A stretch of 64,000 bases of DNA, taken from Mycobacterium kyorinense. GTDB lineage: Bacteria > Actinomycetota > Actinomycetes > Mycobacteriales > Mycobacteriaceae. Made by a program: the position numbers and the translations under genes. The DNA lies in contig NZ_LQPE01000018.1 in the NCBI RefSeq assembly GCF_002101735.1, positions 26,907 to 90,906 of the forward strand, given 5' to 3'. How positions within the stretch are numbered: the stretch's first letter is position 1; each line of letters opens with the position of its first letter. The notes under the pieces were generated by a model that made no database searches, was not told the origin of the DNA, and saw only the letters and a list, made by a program, of their open reading frames with translations. Of this stretch, positions 45,131 to 53,104 are shown piece by piece.

Positions 45131-45957
45131 AGCTTGTTGCAGAAGCCGGCGTCGACGGGGAAGGTCACCCCGGTGACGTATTTGGCCTCATCGGAGACCA
45201 GGTATGCGATCGCCGCGCTGATGTCCTCGGGCTCCAGCATTTCGACCGGCATTGGATTTTGCAGGTGCGCACCGCCTTCGGGATAGTTTTCGAGGAATTC
45301 GGTCATCGCCGGATTGATGGCCATCATCGTGCGTACTGCGGTGGGATGGATCGTATTGACCCGAATACTGAAGGGCGCCAACGTGTTCGCCAGTGTCCGC
45401 ATCAAGCCGACTATCCCGTGTTTGGACGCGGCGTATCCCAGCCCGCCGCCCTGCAGGCCCCCGAAGCCTCGCAGCCCGGCTGTCGAACTGGTGAATACGA
45501 TTTCGCCGCCATGTTGCCCGGCGAGCAGATGTGGGATGGCCGCCCACGCAGTGTGGTAGGCGCCGTCGAGGTTGACCCCGATCGCCGCCTTCCATTGCGC
45601 CAGTTCCTCCTCGATGCTCAGCTCGCGAAAGGCCACCGGCGCGATACCTGCGTTGGCGCACACGATGTCGAGTCGACCGAAATGCTCGACGCCGGCGTCC
45701 AGCGCCGTCTTGACCTGATGGAAATCGCGAACGTCGGCGACGGTGCCCAGCATCTTGCCGCCCTCGGCCTCCACTAGCCCGATGGTTTCGTCGAGTTCCT
45801 CGCGGGTGGCCATCGCGTAGTGGTTGGCTTCGATGTCGGCACAGATGTCGATGCCGATGATGGCGGCGCCGTCGCGGGCCAGCCGGACCGCATGGCTGCG
45901 TCCCTGCCCGCGCGCGACGCCGGTAATGAAGGCGACCTTGCCGTCCAAACAACCCAT
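45127..45957 (-). CDS. Mycofactocin-coupled SDR family oxidoreductase
   Basis: The 276-residue SDR has LDGKVAFITGVARGQGRSHAVRLARDGAAIIGIDIC, the catalytic FTSSTAGLRGF and LGYAASKHGIVGL, and the end YVTGVTFPVDAGFCNKL. It is the first gene of the SDR-SDR-CMD operon; its start lies 24 bases from the first of two GTAACCTGGTTAC operators, across the gap from the divergent TetR. An insertion (FGGLQGGGLG) before the active Tyr is unusual for this group. Confidence 0.88.
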   Translation of the reverse strand: MGCLDGKVAFITGVARGQGRSHAVRLARDGAAIIGIDICADIEANHYAMATREELDETIGLVEAEGGKMLGTVADVRDFHQVKTALDAGVEHFGRLDIVCANAGIAPVAFRELSIEEELAQWKAAIGVNLDGAYHTAWAAIPHLLAGQHGGEIVFTSSTAGLRGFGGLQGGGLGYAASKHGIVGLMRTLANTLAPFSIRVNTIHPTAVRTMMAINPAMTEFLENYPEGGAHLQNPMPVEMLEPEDISAAIAYLVSDEAKYVTGVTFPVDAGFCNKL

Positions 45958-45981
45958 CGGGCCTCGCTTCGTTGCGTTTCG

Positions 45982-46016
45982 GTAACCTGGTTACCGGTGT
46001 AGAGTAACCTGGTTAC
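45982..46016. promoter_or_regulatory. Two GTAACCTGGTTAC operators in the SDR/TetR divergent gap
   Basis: Perfect 13-base palindromes lie at 45982-45994 and 46004-46016, with centres 22 bases apart (about two helical turns) in the gap between the divergent SDR (45957) and TetR (46042) genes. A third copy with a central A is at 40623-40635 before a P450 gene. This arrangement fits cooperative binding by two TetR dimers. Confidence 0.65.
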
Positions 46017-46041
46017 ACCATGAGGGGCAAGGGTTTTTCAC

Positions 46042-46626
46042 GTGACGAGCACCGAAGCGACAACCGACGAGGTCACCCAACCCCAGGACCGGGTGCTCGA
46101 CGTCGTCGTCGACATCTTGGAGACCGACGGGTACGACGCGGTTCAACTGCGCGAAGTGGCGCGCCGCGCCCGAATGTCGTTGGCCACCATCTACAAGCGA
46201 TACACCACCAGAGACGAACTGATCCTGGCCGCGCTGCAGCGCTGGATGGACGAGAACCGCTACGCCGGATTAACCGGGCAAACCCATGACGCGGACGAGT
46301 CGATCTACACCGGCTTGATGCGGGTGCTGCGCACGATCTTCGAGCCGTGGGAGCGTCACCCCGGCATGCTCGAAGCGTATTTTCGCGCGCGGACCGCGCC
46401 CGGCGGTCAAAATCTGGTACGCCGCGGCTTCGACGCAGTGGTTCCGGCGGCGATGACGGTGCTTGCCGACGTCGATGCCGAGCTGGTTCAGGATCTCGAC
46501 ACCGTCCTGTCGAGCCTGGTGCATGGCCTGATCGGACGCTTCGCCACCGGCGAGATCGCTATCACAGACATCGTGCCGGCGCTCGACCGCGCGGTATTTC
46601 GATTGACCGCAGGATATCAGACCTAG
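46042..46626 (+). CDS. TetR-family regulator (KstR-like in architecture)
   Basis: The 194-residue regulator has the helix-turn-helix at residues about 16-62 (DRVLDVVVDILETDGYDAVQLREVARRARMSLATIYKRYTTRDELILAAL) and a C-terminal half of the type found in KstR, the cholesterol-catabolism repressor. The operator differs (GTAACCwGGTTAC rather than the KstR site). It starts with GTG 46042, 25 bases after its own operators. It probably controls the SDR-SDR-CMD operon and the first P450. Its stop codon falls inside the vapB operator palindrome. Confidence 0.88.
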   Translation: MTSTEATTDEVTQPQDRVLDVVVDILETDGYDAVQLREVARRARMSLATIYKRYTTRDELILAALQRWMDENRYAGLTGQTHDADESIYTGLMRVLRTIFEPWERHPGMLEAYFRARTAPGGQNLVRRGFDAVVPAAMTVLADVDAELVQDLDTVLSSLVHGLIGRFATGEIAITDIVPALDRAVFRLTAGYQT

Positions 46627-46635
46627 TCCGACTAG
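46623..46635. promoter_or_regulatory. CTAGTCCGACTAG palindrome, candidate VapB operator
   Basis: A perfect 13-base palindrome spans the TAG stop of the TetR gene (46624-46626) and lies 23 bases before the vapB start. A partial repeat (CTAAGTCCAGTAC) follows at 46636-46648, giving spaced half-sites as often seen at toxin-antitoxin promoters, where the antitoxin represses its own operon. Confidence 0.5.
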
Positions 46636-46658
46636 ACTAAGTCCAGTACACTCTCACT

Positions 46659-46889
46659 ATGTCGTCTGTCAATATCCACGAGGCGAAGACTCACCTGTCG
46701 CACCTGCTTGCGCGCGTCGAGAATGGCGAAACAATCACGATCGCCCGCGCCGGCAAGCCGATCGCCGACCTCGTCCCGCACACACGTGCCGACATTGCCT
46801 TTGGCGCCCTAACCGGCCGGCTCGACTACGACGCGGATCATTTCGACGACACCGACAGTGATCTCAACGCGCTGTTCGGCATCGAATGA
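46659..46889 (+). CDS. vapB: Type II antitoxin, Phd/YefM (VapB) family
   Basis: The 76-residue antitoxin has the Phd/YefM fold start SSVNIHEAKTHLSHLLARVENGETITIARAGKPIADLVPH, which binds DNA, and a C-terminal tail (YDADHFDDTDSDLNALFGIE) that wraps round the toxin. It is 31 bases downstream of the TetR stop and its stop overlaps the vapC start (ATGA). Confidence 0.92.
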   Translation: MSSVNIHEAKTHLSHLLARVENGETITIARAGKPIADLVPHTRADIAFGALTGRLDYDADHFDDTDSDLNALFGIE

Positions 46890-47269
46890 GCGGTCTCTTG
46901 CTCGACACTCACGTCGTACTGTGGCTGCTCGACGACAGTCCGCGGCTGGGTAGCGAGGCGCGGGATCGGATAACCAGAAGCGCAGCTGTGTACGTCTCTG
47001 CGGCGAGCACGTGGGAACTCGCCATCAAGGCGGCCATTGGCAAGCTCACGCTGCCCGACGATCTCGACGACGCCATCGATCGATCCGCCCTGCGGGACTT
47101 GCCGGTTACGCGGCGTCACACGCTCGCGTCTGACCTGACGGCGCTGCCTCACAAGGATCCCTTCGATGCAATCCTGGTGGCGCAGGCGGATGTTGAGCGG
47201 CTGACGCTGCTCACTGCCGATGCGAAGCTGCTGAACGCGCTACCGGACGCCGTCGACGCCAAGCTCTGA
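46886..47269 (+). CDS. vapC: Type II toxin, PIN-domain ribonuclease (VapC)
   Basis: The 127-residue PIN-domain toxin has the acidic active-site residues in LLLDTHVVLWLLDDS (Asp 7), SASTWELAIKAAIGKL (Glu) and HKDPFDAILVAQA (Asp), with a late Asp in TLLTADAKLL. Such toxins cut tRNA or rRNA to stop translation. It is made with VapB (4-base overlap), and the stop lies within the end of the convergent EVE-domain gene (30-base overlap). Confidence 0.92.
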   Translation: MSGLLLDTHVVLWLLDDSPRLGSEARDRITRSAAVYVSAASTWELAIKAAIGKLTLPDDLDDAIDRSALRDLPVTRRHTLASDLTALPHKDPFDAILVAQADVERLTLLTADAKLLNALPDAVDAKL

Positions 47270-47686
47270 CCGGTTGCCGGTCATCGCCGAGCGGATCACT
47301 TCGAGGTCGTGGTCGTCGATCTTGAACACCCCGAATCGGAACTTGTAGCCCCACCGGGCTTTGTCTTCGATGAAGTCGAGTTGGTCGATCAGCGGCCGGA
47401 TCGGTGTCTCGGTGCAGTCGAGGAAGTCGACGTTGCGACGCCAGGGTTCGAAGTCGGGCGTTATCTCCGCTTGATATGGCTCGTCATCGGCGACTTGGCC
47501 GATGGCGGTGAAAGACTGCAGCGGCTCACCGTCGGGGTAGGCGGTCTTCGGTGAATAGAAGATGATCCAGTCACCTCTAGCCATCTTGCGAAGCATGTGC
47601 GGTTTGCCGTGGTTGGCCTGGGTGAAGCGACCGCGCACCCCCTGTTCGACATGGTCACGGCTGACCGTATTGATCCAGTTCGTCAT
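47240..47686 (-). CDS. EVE-domain protein
   Basis: The 148-residue EVE/PUA-like protein has NWINTVSRDHVEQGVRGRFTQANHGKPHMLRKMARGDWIIFYSPK at the start, AIGQVADDEPYQ in the middle and EDKARWGYKFRFGVFKIDDHDLEVIRSAM near the end. EVE domains read modified bases or nucleotides in RNA or DNA and occur in defence and quality-control systems. It stands alone, convergent with vapC. A link to VapC toxin is only positional. Confidence 0.85.
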   Translation of the reverse strand: MTNWINTVSRDHVEQGVRGRFTQANHGKPHMLRKMARGDWIIFYSPKTAYPDGEPLQSFTAIGQVADDEPYQAEITPDFEPWRRNVDFLDCTETPIRPLIDQLDFIEDKARWGYKFRFGVFKIDDHDLEVIRSAMTGNRSELGVDGVR

Positions 47687-47789
47687 GACCGCATGCTAAG
47701 TGGGCCGACCGACAGAACCGCGCCGGTTGTCCTGGGGCTGTGGATAAGTCACGGCCCGGGCTAGGTGGCGGGGGAGAGAACTCTGGAAA

Positions 47790-47930
47790 TAGCGCCGGAT
47801 GACTCGCATCGCCGACGGTCACGTAGTTGAGGTGCACTTCGCCGGTGTCGTAGAGGTGCTCGGGTACGGAGTGGTCGATGTAGGTTGCCGCTGCGGCGTG
47901 TGGGCCGAAGGCATTCGCGAAGCGTCCCAT
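47790..47930 (-). pseudogene. Remnant of an alpha/beta hydrolase (N-terminal 47 codons only)
   Basis: From ATG 47930 the frame reads RFANAFGPHAAAATYIDHSV, then EHLYDTGEVHLNYVTVGD and ASHPAL, the opening of a mycobacterial epoxide-hydrolase-like alpha/beta hydrolase. The next family residues should be a leucine-isoleucine stretch, the oxyanion loop and the catalytic Ser; instead the sequence changes at about 47789 to unrelated proline-rich text (FPEFSPPPPSPG) that runs on without stop to 47655. The catalytic part is lost, so I call it a truncated relic. The remaining gap (47687-47789) shows nothing else. Confidence 0.55.
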
Positions 47931-47952
47931 TGGATGAACCTGTGCTCGACGG

Positions 47953-48984
47953 TCAGTTGGTGCTCATCAACCGGGCGGCGGCCCGCATGACACCGCGGCT
48001 GACCGTGTGCTGTAGCCGCTGAACCGGCGACTGGGGAATCGGAGCCGGGGCGGTACCGAGCCGCGGAAACAACGCGAGCGCGTTGGTGCGCTCAATAGCG
48101 TTGCGCGATCCGGTGTCGAGACCGGGATAGTTCTCCAGACCCGCCGCGAACAGTTTCCCGGCGGCAACCGGTGCAAACGGCCAGTCCGAGCCGAACGTAA
48201 CGTGGCCGGGCTTGGCGAAGGCGAGCAGCGTGGGCAGTGCCGCGGTGCTCGACGACAGTGCGGTGTCGAAGTAGAAGCTGGAGAAGTCGTCGAGACAGTC
48301 GGCAGGGCTGGCACCGGTGTCGGCGGTGATGGCCACCGCCATCCGATGGCTGGCGTACGGAACGAACCCGCCGGCGTGGCTGAGGATGAACCGGATGTTC
48401 GGGTAGCGACGGCGGATGCCGTTGCGCACCAATAGGTATGCCGCACGAGTTGTATCCAGCAGAAAGTCGGCGGCAAAGGGAGAGATTCCCGGAACCGTGG
48501 GACCGGGCAGGTCGGCCGGATGGATGAACACCACGGCAGAGCGCGCATCCAGGGCAGCGAACAACGGGTCCTGGCCGTCTTGACCGAGGTAGGTGCCGGC
48601 GTTGTTGGCGAGGAGGACCACGCCGTCGGCTTTCAACTCGTCCAGTGCGCGAACCGTTTCGGTAACAGACTCGTCGATGTGCGGCATCGGCACGGTGGCG
48701 AAAAAGCCGAACCGATCACGTTGGGCGGCGACGAGTTCGACGGTGTAGTCGTTGAGGCCGCGAGCCAGGCTGGCGGCATCGGCGGGTCCGGGCAGGAAGG
48801 TCGTGCCCGGGGTGGAGACGGACACGATGGCGGTGGCGATGTCAAGTTCAGCCATGGTCTGCAGTGCCGCTTCTGCGGTCCAGTCGGGCAGTGCGCGTCC
48901 ACCGGCTTCGTCGATACCGGCTTTCTGCAGTGCTTTTCGATAATTGGGCGGGATCAGGTGGTGGTGGGTGTCGATGCGCAGCAT
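47953..48984 (-). CDS. Amidohydrolase-2 family (ACMSD/resorcylate-decarboxylase-like) protein
   Basis: The 343-residue barrel protein starts IDTHHHLIPPNYRKALQ (the HxH metal motif shared with ACMSD and gamma-resorcylate decarboxylase), has SAVVFIHPADLPG near residue 160, FILSHAGGFVPY near residue 215 and VTFGSDWPFAPVAAG near residue 265. These are metal-dependent decarboxylases or hydrolases. As the last gene of the hydroxylase-hydrolase-dioxygenase operon, it may act on a carboxylated aromatic before or after ring cleavage. ATG 48984 is 12 bases after the dioxygenase stop. Confidence 0.85.
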   Translation of the reverse strand: MLRIDTHHHLIPPNYRKALQKAGIDEAGGRALPDWTAEAALQTMAELDIATAIVSVSTPGTTFLPGPADAASLARGLNDYTVELVAAQRDRFGFFATVPMPHIDESVTETVRALDELKADGVVLLANNAGTYLGQDGQDPLFAALDARSAVVFIHPADLPGPTVPGISPFAADFLLDTTRAAYLLVRNGIRRRYPNIRFILSHAGGFVPYASHRMAVAITADTGASPADCLDDFSSFYFDTALSSSTAALPTLLAFAKPGHVTFGSDWPFAPVAAGKLFAAGLENYPGLDTGSRNAIERTNALALFPRLGTAPAPIPQSPVQRLQHTVSRGVMRAAARLMSTN

Positions 48985-48995
48985 GATCGCCTTCG

Positions 48996-49994
48996 TTAGT
49001 CGTCGGGAATTCCTGCGCCGGATAGCGCCGGGATGGTGTCTTCGCGGTGTAAAAGCGAGGCGGCCGCGGTCTTGAACTGAGCGAGCTTCTCGACGATCGT
49101 TTGACCTTCCGGAGTGTGGCCCCAGATGCTGATCCCTTGATAGGTAGTGGGTTCCCAGGTCTTCTCGTCGATGGCGAGGGGATTCCACCCGACTTCCCAT
49201 TCGAAACCCGACGGCGTTATCGCGTAATAGGACAGTTCGCGGTCGTTGGTGTGCTGACCGACGGCCAGTGCCATGTGGAAACCGAGTTCTTTGACTCGCT
49301 GATACGACGCCGTCATGTCGTCGAGATCGGCGACCTGGATGTTGAGGTGTTGAATGCGGGTCCGGATCGGGTTGATCGGCAGCCGGTTAACGGCGGCGAT
49401 CGCCACGGAGTGGTGGCGGTTATTGACCCGCAGGAACCGGATTTTGAACTTGAGCCCGCTGATCGTCTCGTCGATGTAGTCGGACAAACGCGCGTCGAAC
49501 ACAGTGTTGTAGTAGCCACGTACCTGGTGCGGTTTCTTTGTCGTGATGGCGACGTGCCCGATACCGGCATCTCCGGTGACAAAGTCGCCGCGCACCGCCA
49601 TATCCAACGGTGTGCTGCTGGGGTGCGCGCGGGTAAAGATCTCCTGCGCCAGGCCGTTCGGGCCGGGGAACCGCACAAGCCGTTCGACACCGCGAAGGGC
49701 GGCCTCTTCCGCGGTGCCCTCGGTGATGGGCACACGGTGTCCGGTGATCCGGCTGGCGATTTCGTCGAAGGTGTTGTGGTCGTCGAGTTGCCAGCCGAGG
49801 GTGGTGACGTCCTCGGCTGGCCCGCGCTGGAGGAGGAAGCGGCATTCGTTGCCGTCGAGCCGAAACCGCAGCACGTCGCGCAGAGTGTCGTCGAGGTGCA
49901 TGCCGATGGCGTCGCGGCCGAAGCGGCGCCAGTCGGCGAATTTGTCGGTTTCGATGACGATGTAGCCGAGGTGCACGTTGCCGAAGATGCTCAT
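48996..49994 (-). CDS. Type I extradiol ring-cleavage dioxygenase (BphC/HsaC/MhpB-like function)
   Basis: The 332-residue VOC-fold extradiol dioxygenase has NVHLGYIVIETDKFADWRRFGRDAIGMHL at the start. The likely iron ligands are the His in GHVAITTKK (near 160), the His in IQHLNIQVADLDD (near 225) and the Glu in SGFEWEVGW (near 275), as in BphC and HsaC. It would open a catechol ring between C and O-bearing carbons (meta cleavage). The ATG 49994 overlaps the stop of the C-C hydrolase gene. Confidence 0.9.
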   Translation of the reverse strand: MSIFGNVHLGYIVIETDKFADWRRFGRDAIGMHLDDTLRDVLRFRLDGNECRFLLQRGPAEDVTTLGWQLDDHNTFDEIASRITGHRVPITEGTAEEAALRGVERLVRFPGPNGLAQEIFTRAHPSSTPLDMAVRGDFVTGDAGIGHVAITTKKPHQVRGYYNTVFDARLSDYIDETISGLKFKIRFLRVNNRHHSVAIAAVNRLPINPIRTRIQHLNIQVADLDDMTASYQRVKELGFHMALAVGQHTNDRELSYYAITPSGFEWEVGWNPLAIDEKTWEPTTYQGISIWGHTPEGQTIVEKLAQFKTAAASLLHREDTIPALSGAGIPDD

Positions 49995-50863
49995 TGTTCG
50001 AAAACCGAAGGTGTACTGAGAAATTCGCTTGTCAAACGGTTGAAAAGCTCCGCGCGTTCCCATTGCATCCAGTGACCGGTGTGAGACGTCATCACCAACT
50101 CCGCGTTGGGCATCAGGTTGAGCAGCATTGGCCCGCCGGCCGGGCGGTTGACCTTGTCGTCGCGACCCCACAACACCAACGTCGGCGTCGCCAGATGATT
50201 GAGTCGTCGATCCCGGGTCAGATCCATGCGCCACAGTGTGCGCAGTGCCATCGGGCCGGACGGGCGTTGCAACGGCGGGTTCGCCATCACCTCGGGGTCG
50301 ATGGAGGCGGCATACCGCAGGTCGATCAGCTCGTCAGGGACCGACGCATCGTCGTACACAAGGTAATTGCGGATGAGCGTTTCCAACTTGTCTCGGCTGG
50401 GGCCGTCGCCGCCGTAGTACGACAGCAGGGACTTGAGCCCGGCTGTGGGGATCCCGCGGGTGGTCCCGATTCCGCCGGGGCCCATCAGGACGAGCTTGCC
50501 GACCCGGTGCGGCGTGTCCAGGGCAAGCCGCAAGGCGGCCGCGCCGCCATAGGAGTTGCCGACCAAATGCGCGGTGTCGATACCGAGTTCGTCGAGCAGG
50601 CCGCGGATCATGTCGGCCAGGTAGCCGAACGGATCGTCCTGGTCGACGCACTTCGCCGAGCGGCCGTACCCCGGCATGTCGGGCACGATCACCCGAAAGC
50701 GTGCTGCGAGGGCGTCGATGTTGCGCGAGTAGTTGGACACGCCGGAGGCACCGGGGCCGCCGCCGTGCAACATCACCACGGCCGGCCCGCTGCCGGCTTC
50801 TGCGAAGAAGATGGGCTTGCCGGCGACGGTGATCGTGCGTTCGGTCAGATTGGTCGTGGTCAT
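49991..50863 (-). CDS. Meta-cleavage product (C-C bond) hydrolase, MhpC/HsaD/BphD-like
   Basis: The 290-residue alpha/beta hydrolase has VVMLHGGGPGASGVSNYSRNIDALAARFRVIVPDMPGYGRS at the start, the nucleophile GNSYGGAAALRLAL (Ser near 115), the acid ATPTLVLWGRDDKVNRPAGG and the base SHTGHWMQWE (His near 270). It would split the ring-fission product to a 2-hydroxypentadienoate and an acid. ATG 50863 overlaps the hydroxylase stop. Confidence 0.92.
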   Translation of the reverse strand: MTTTNLTERTITVAGKPIFFAEAGSGPAVVMLHGGGPGASGVSNYSRNIDALAARFRVIVPDMPGYGRSAKCVDQDDPFGYLADMIRGLLDELGIDTAHLVGNSYGGAAALRLALDTPHRVGKLVLMGPGGIGTTRGIPTAGLKSLLSYYGGDGPSRDKLETLIRNYLVYDDASVPDELIDLRYAASIDPEVMANPPLQRPSGPMALRTLWRMDLTRDRRLNHLATPTLVLWGRDDKVNRPAGGPMLLNLMPNAELVMTSHTGHWMQWERAELFNRLTSEFLSTPSVFEQ

Positions 50864-52383
50864 GCGGTGGCCTCTGTCTCGATGCGGATGTCTGGCGGTA
50901 GGGGCAGTGGATACCCGGATTCTGCTGCGGCATAAATGAATCCGTCGGGTCGCAGTACGACGACTGCGGCCTCTTTTCGCCGTAGCCATTCGATGAGCGT
51001 GGGTTCGGTGATCTGAAGAGACCGGACGCCCAACGCGGTCCAGGCCTGTGCGCCTGCCGGCCGCTCGCCGACGTGCAGGATGGCCCACTGCCCATCGAGA
51101 ATGTCGTCAAGACGAACTTTCGTGCCGTCGGCGTTCGTCACCCACGGCTGCGGGATCTGCCACCCGACGGCCGCGTGCGTGCCTGCCGCGAAAAAGCCCG
51201 CGCGGTAGCGGGCATCGGGCATCCACGTCAGTCGCTGAACGCGGACGTCCAGGCCGGGCAGACGGGTGAGTGCGCGCAACACATGGTTGCGCACCGCGGC
51301 GACGACTCGGTTGCGTTCGGTGATGATCCGGCCGGCGAAGCACGCGCGTCGGGTGACCTCGATGACGTGGGGTTTGCGCTCGGCTTGGTAGGAGTCGAGC
51401 AGCGAGTCCGGCGCTTGTCCGCGGACAACGGCCGCGAGCTTCCAGCACAGGTTGGCTACGTCGCGGACCCCGGCCGACATGCCTTGGCCGATCCACGGCG
51501 GCATGGCGTGCGCTGCGTCGCCGGCCAGAAAGACCCGCCCGACCCGCCAACGGTCTGCGACACGGACGTGGTGGCTATAGATCACGGCCCGGAGGATCTT
51601 CACGTTCTCGCGGGTGATGCCCTGATCGCCCAGAACTGTCCAGATCGCCTCCTCACGCAACAGCTCGTCGTCGTCTTCGCTTGCGCGTGCGGGATATTCC
51701 CAGCGGTGGTGACCGAGTGGAGTCGGGCAGTCGACAGTCGGTCGCGCCGGATTGCAGTGAAACCGCAACCGGTCGTGGGCGTCCCACTCCTTGAGGACCT
51801 CGGTGTCGATCACGACCCATCGCTCCGCGTAGGTGCGGCCGGTGTAGCCGACACCCAGTTGACCGCGAGTGGGGGACGAACCACCGTCGGCGGCAATCAC
51901 GTACGACGCGCGAATCCGCTTGAAGGTGTCGGTGCGCAGGTCGGCCAGCATCAGCTCGACTTCGTCGCGCATGGGCAACACACGCAGGCATTCGTGTTCC
52001 AATAGCACATCGACGCCTGCGAATCGCCGCACTCCCTCGCGCAAGACATGGTCAACCGCGGGTTGATACAAGAACTGTTGCGGCGGATGTCCCGCACCGC
52101 GAGGAGCGATCTTGAGGTCGATGAACGGCACCCCGCGGGCGTCGACGAAATTCAGTGGTCGGTCGGGCAGCATGTCCTGCTGCAATCGGTCCGCCAGACC
52201 GACGGACTGCCATATCCGCATCACTTCCTCGTCGGTGGAGATCGCCCGCGCGCGGCCATACACATCCGGATCGCGCTCGATCACAACGACTTTCAGGCCG
52301 GCCTGGCCCAGCAGGTTCGCCGCTGTGGCACCGGTGGGCCCGTAGCCGATCACCGCTACGTCATAGCTGTCTGAAGTGGTCAC
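50860..52383 (-). CDS. FAD-dependent aromatic hydroxylase (MhpA/3-(3-hydroxyphenyl)propionate hydroxylase-like)
   Basis: The 507-residue flavoprotein monooxygenase has VIGYGPTGATAANLLGQAG (FAD-binding GxGxxG), a DG motif in YVIAADGGSSPTRGQLG and the second FAD motif RVFLAGDAAHAMPPWIGQGMSAGVRD near residue 290, followed by a thioredoxin-like C-terminal domain. It adds a hydroxyl to a phenol to give a catechol for the dioxygenase. I chose GTG 52383 with GAGAG upstream; a GTG at 52425 would lie within the operator palindrome. Confidence 0.88.
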   Translation of the reverse strand: MTTSDSYDVAVIGYGPTGATAANLLGQAGLKVVVIERDPDVYGRARAISTDEEVMRIWQSVGLADRLQQDMLPDRPLNFVDARGVPFIDLKIAPRGAGHPPQQFLYQPAVDHVLREGVRRFAGVDVLLEHECLRVLPMRDEVELMLADLRTDTFKRIRASYVIAADGGSSPTRGQLGVGYTGRTYAERWVVIDTEVLKEWDAHDRLRFHCNPARPTVDCPTPLGHHRWEYPARASEDDDELLREEAIWTVLGDQGITRENVKILRAVIYSHHVRVADRWRVGRVFLAGDAAHAMPPWIGQGMSAGVRDVANLCWKLAAVVRGQAPDSLLDSYQAERKPHVIEVTRRACFAGRIITERNRVVAAVRNHVLRALTRLPGLDVRVQRLTWMPDARYRAGFFAAGTHAAVGWQIPQPWVTNADGTKVRLDDILDGQWAILHVGERPAGAQAWTALGVRSLQITEPTLIEWLRRKEAAVVVLRPDGFIYAAAESGYPLPLPPDIRIETEATA

Positions 52384-52415
52384 GATGTCTCTCGTCGTCG
52401 AGGGCCCTTGTTCTA

Positions 52416-52447
52416 TAGTGATCACTACGGTAATGTAGCGATCACTA
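52416..52447. promoter_or_regulatory. Tandem TAGTGATCACTA operators between the divergent aromatic operons
   Basis: TAGTGATCACTA (52416-52427) is a perfect palindrome and TAGCGATCACTA (52436-52447) differs by one base; both are followed by CGG and their starts are 20 bases apart. They lie between the hydroxylase and TetR starts, so a TetR dimer pair bound here could turn off both operons at once. Confidence 0.6.
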
Positions 52448-52468
52448 CGGAGTCAAGAGGAGACCTGA

Positions 52469-53104
52469 ATGGCAGCCAAGGACCAGCCGAAGCGCCGTCG
52501 ACAGCGCGCCGACGGGGCATTGTCGCGGGAACGGATCCTCGATGCCGCGACCGAGATCGCCGCGGAGCGTGGCTACGAAGGCACCAGCATCGCGCTGGTC
52601 AGCGCCAAATGCGGCTTGCCTGCCAGTTCGATCTACTGGCACTTCAAGGACAAAGACGACCTCATCGCGGCGGTCATCGAGCGCAGCTTCGCCGGCTGGC
52701 TGAAGGCCTGGCAGGTCCCCGACGAAGGCGCGGCAGATGACCGCGTTGTGAGCATGGCGATGCAAATCGCGAAGGCCCTGCTGGACTCTCCCGACTTCAT
52801 TCGCCTCGGGCTGATGCTGGCGCTGGAGCGACGACCGGTCGAGCCGCGGGCGCGGGCGATGTTCATCCAAGTCCGGGCGCAAACGCAGGATCAGCTTGCC
52901 GCCACTCTGGCTGAACTCAGCCCAGGGCTTACCGAGGCCCAGGTCGATCAGTTGGTCACCTACGCGATCGCCGGCGCCGACGGACTGTTCATCGCCAAGG
53001 AGATCGGCGGCGACGCCGTCGACCTGATCGGGCTGTTCGAGTCACATGCCCACGCGCTTTACGCCACTGCCGCGCGGATGCTGTCTGAGAGCGCTGACCA
53101 ATGA
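52469..53104 (+). CDS. TetR-family regulator of the aromatic meta-cleavage operons
   Basis: The 211-residue regulator starts with a basic stretch (KDQPKRRRQRADG), followed by the helix-turn-helix (SRERILDAATEIAAERGYEGTSIALVSAKCGLPASSIYWHFKDKDDLIAAV, residues about 19-68). AGAGGAG lies eight bases upstream of ATG 52469. Its stop overlaps the start of the hydratase gene (ATGA). The tandem palindrome just upstream is its likely operator. Confidence 0.9.
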   Translation: MAAKDQPKRRRQRADGALSRERILDAATEIAAERGYEGTSIALVSAKCGLPASSIYWHFKDKDDLIAAVIERSFAGWLKAWQVPDEGAADDRVVSMAMQIAKALLDSPDFIRLGLMLALERRPVEPRARAMFIQVRAQTQDQLAATLAELSPGLTEAQVDQLVTYAIAGADGLFIAKEIGGDAVDLIGLFESHAHALYATAARMLSESADQ

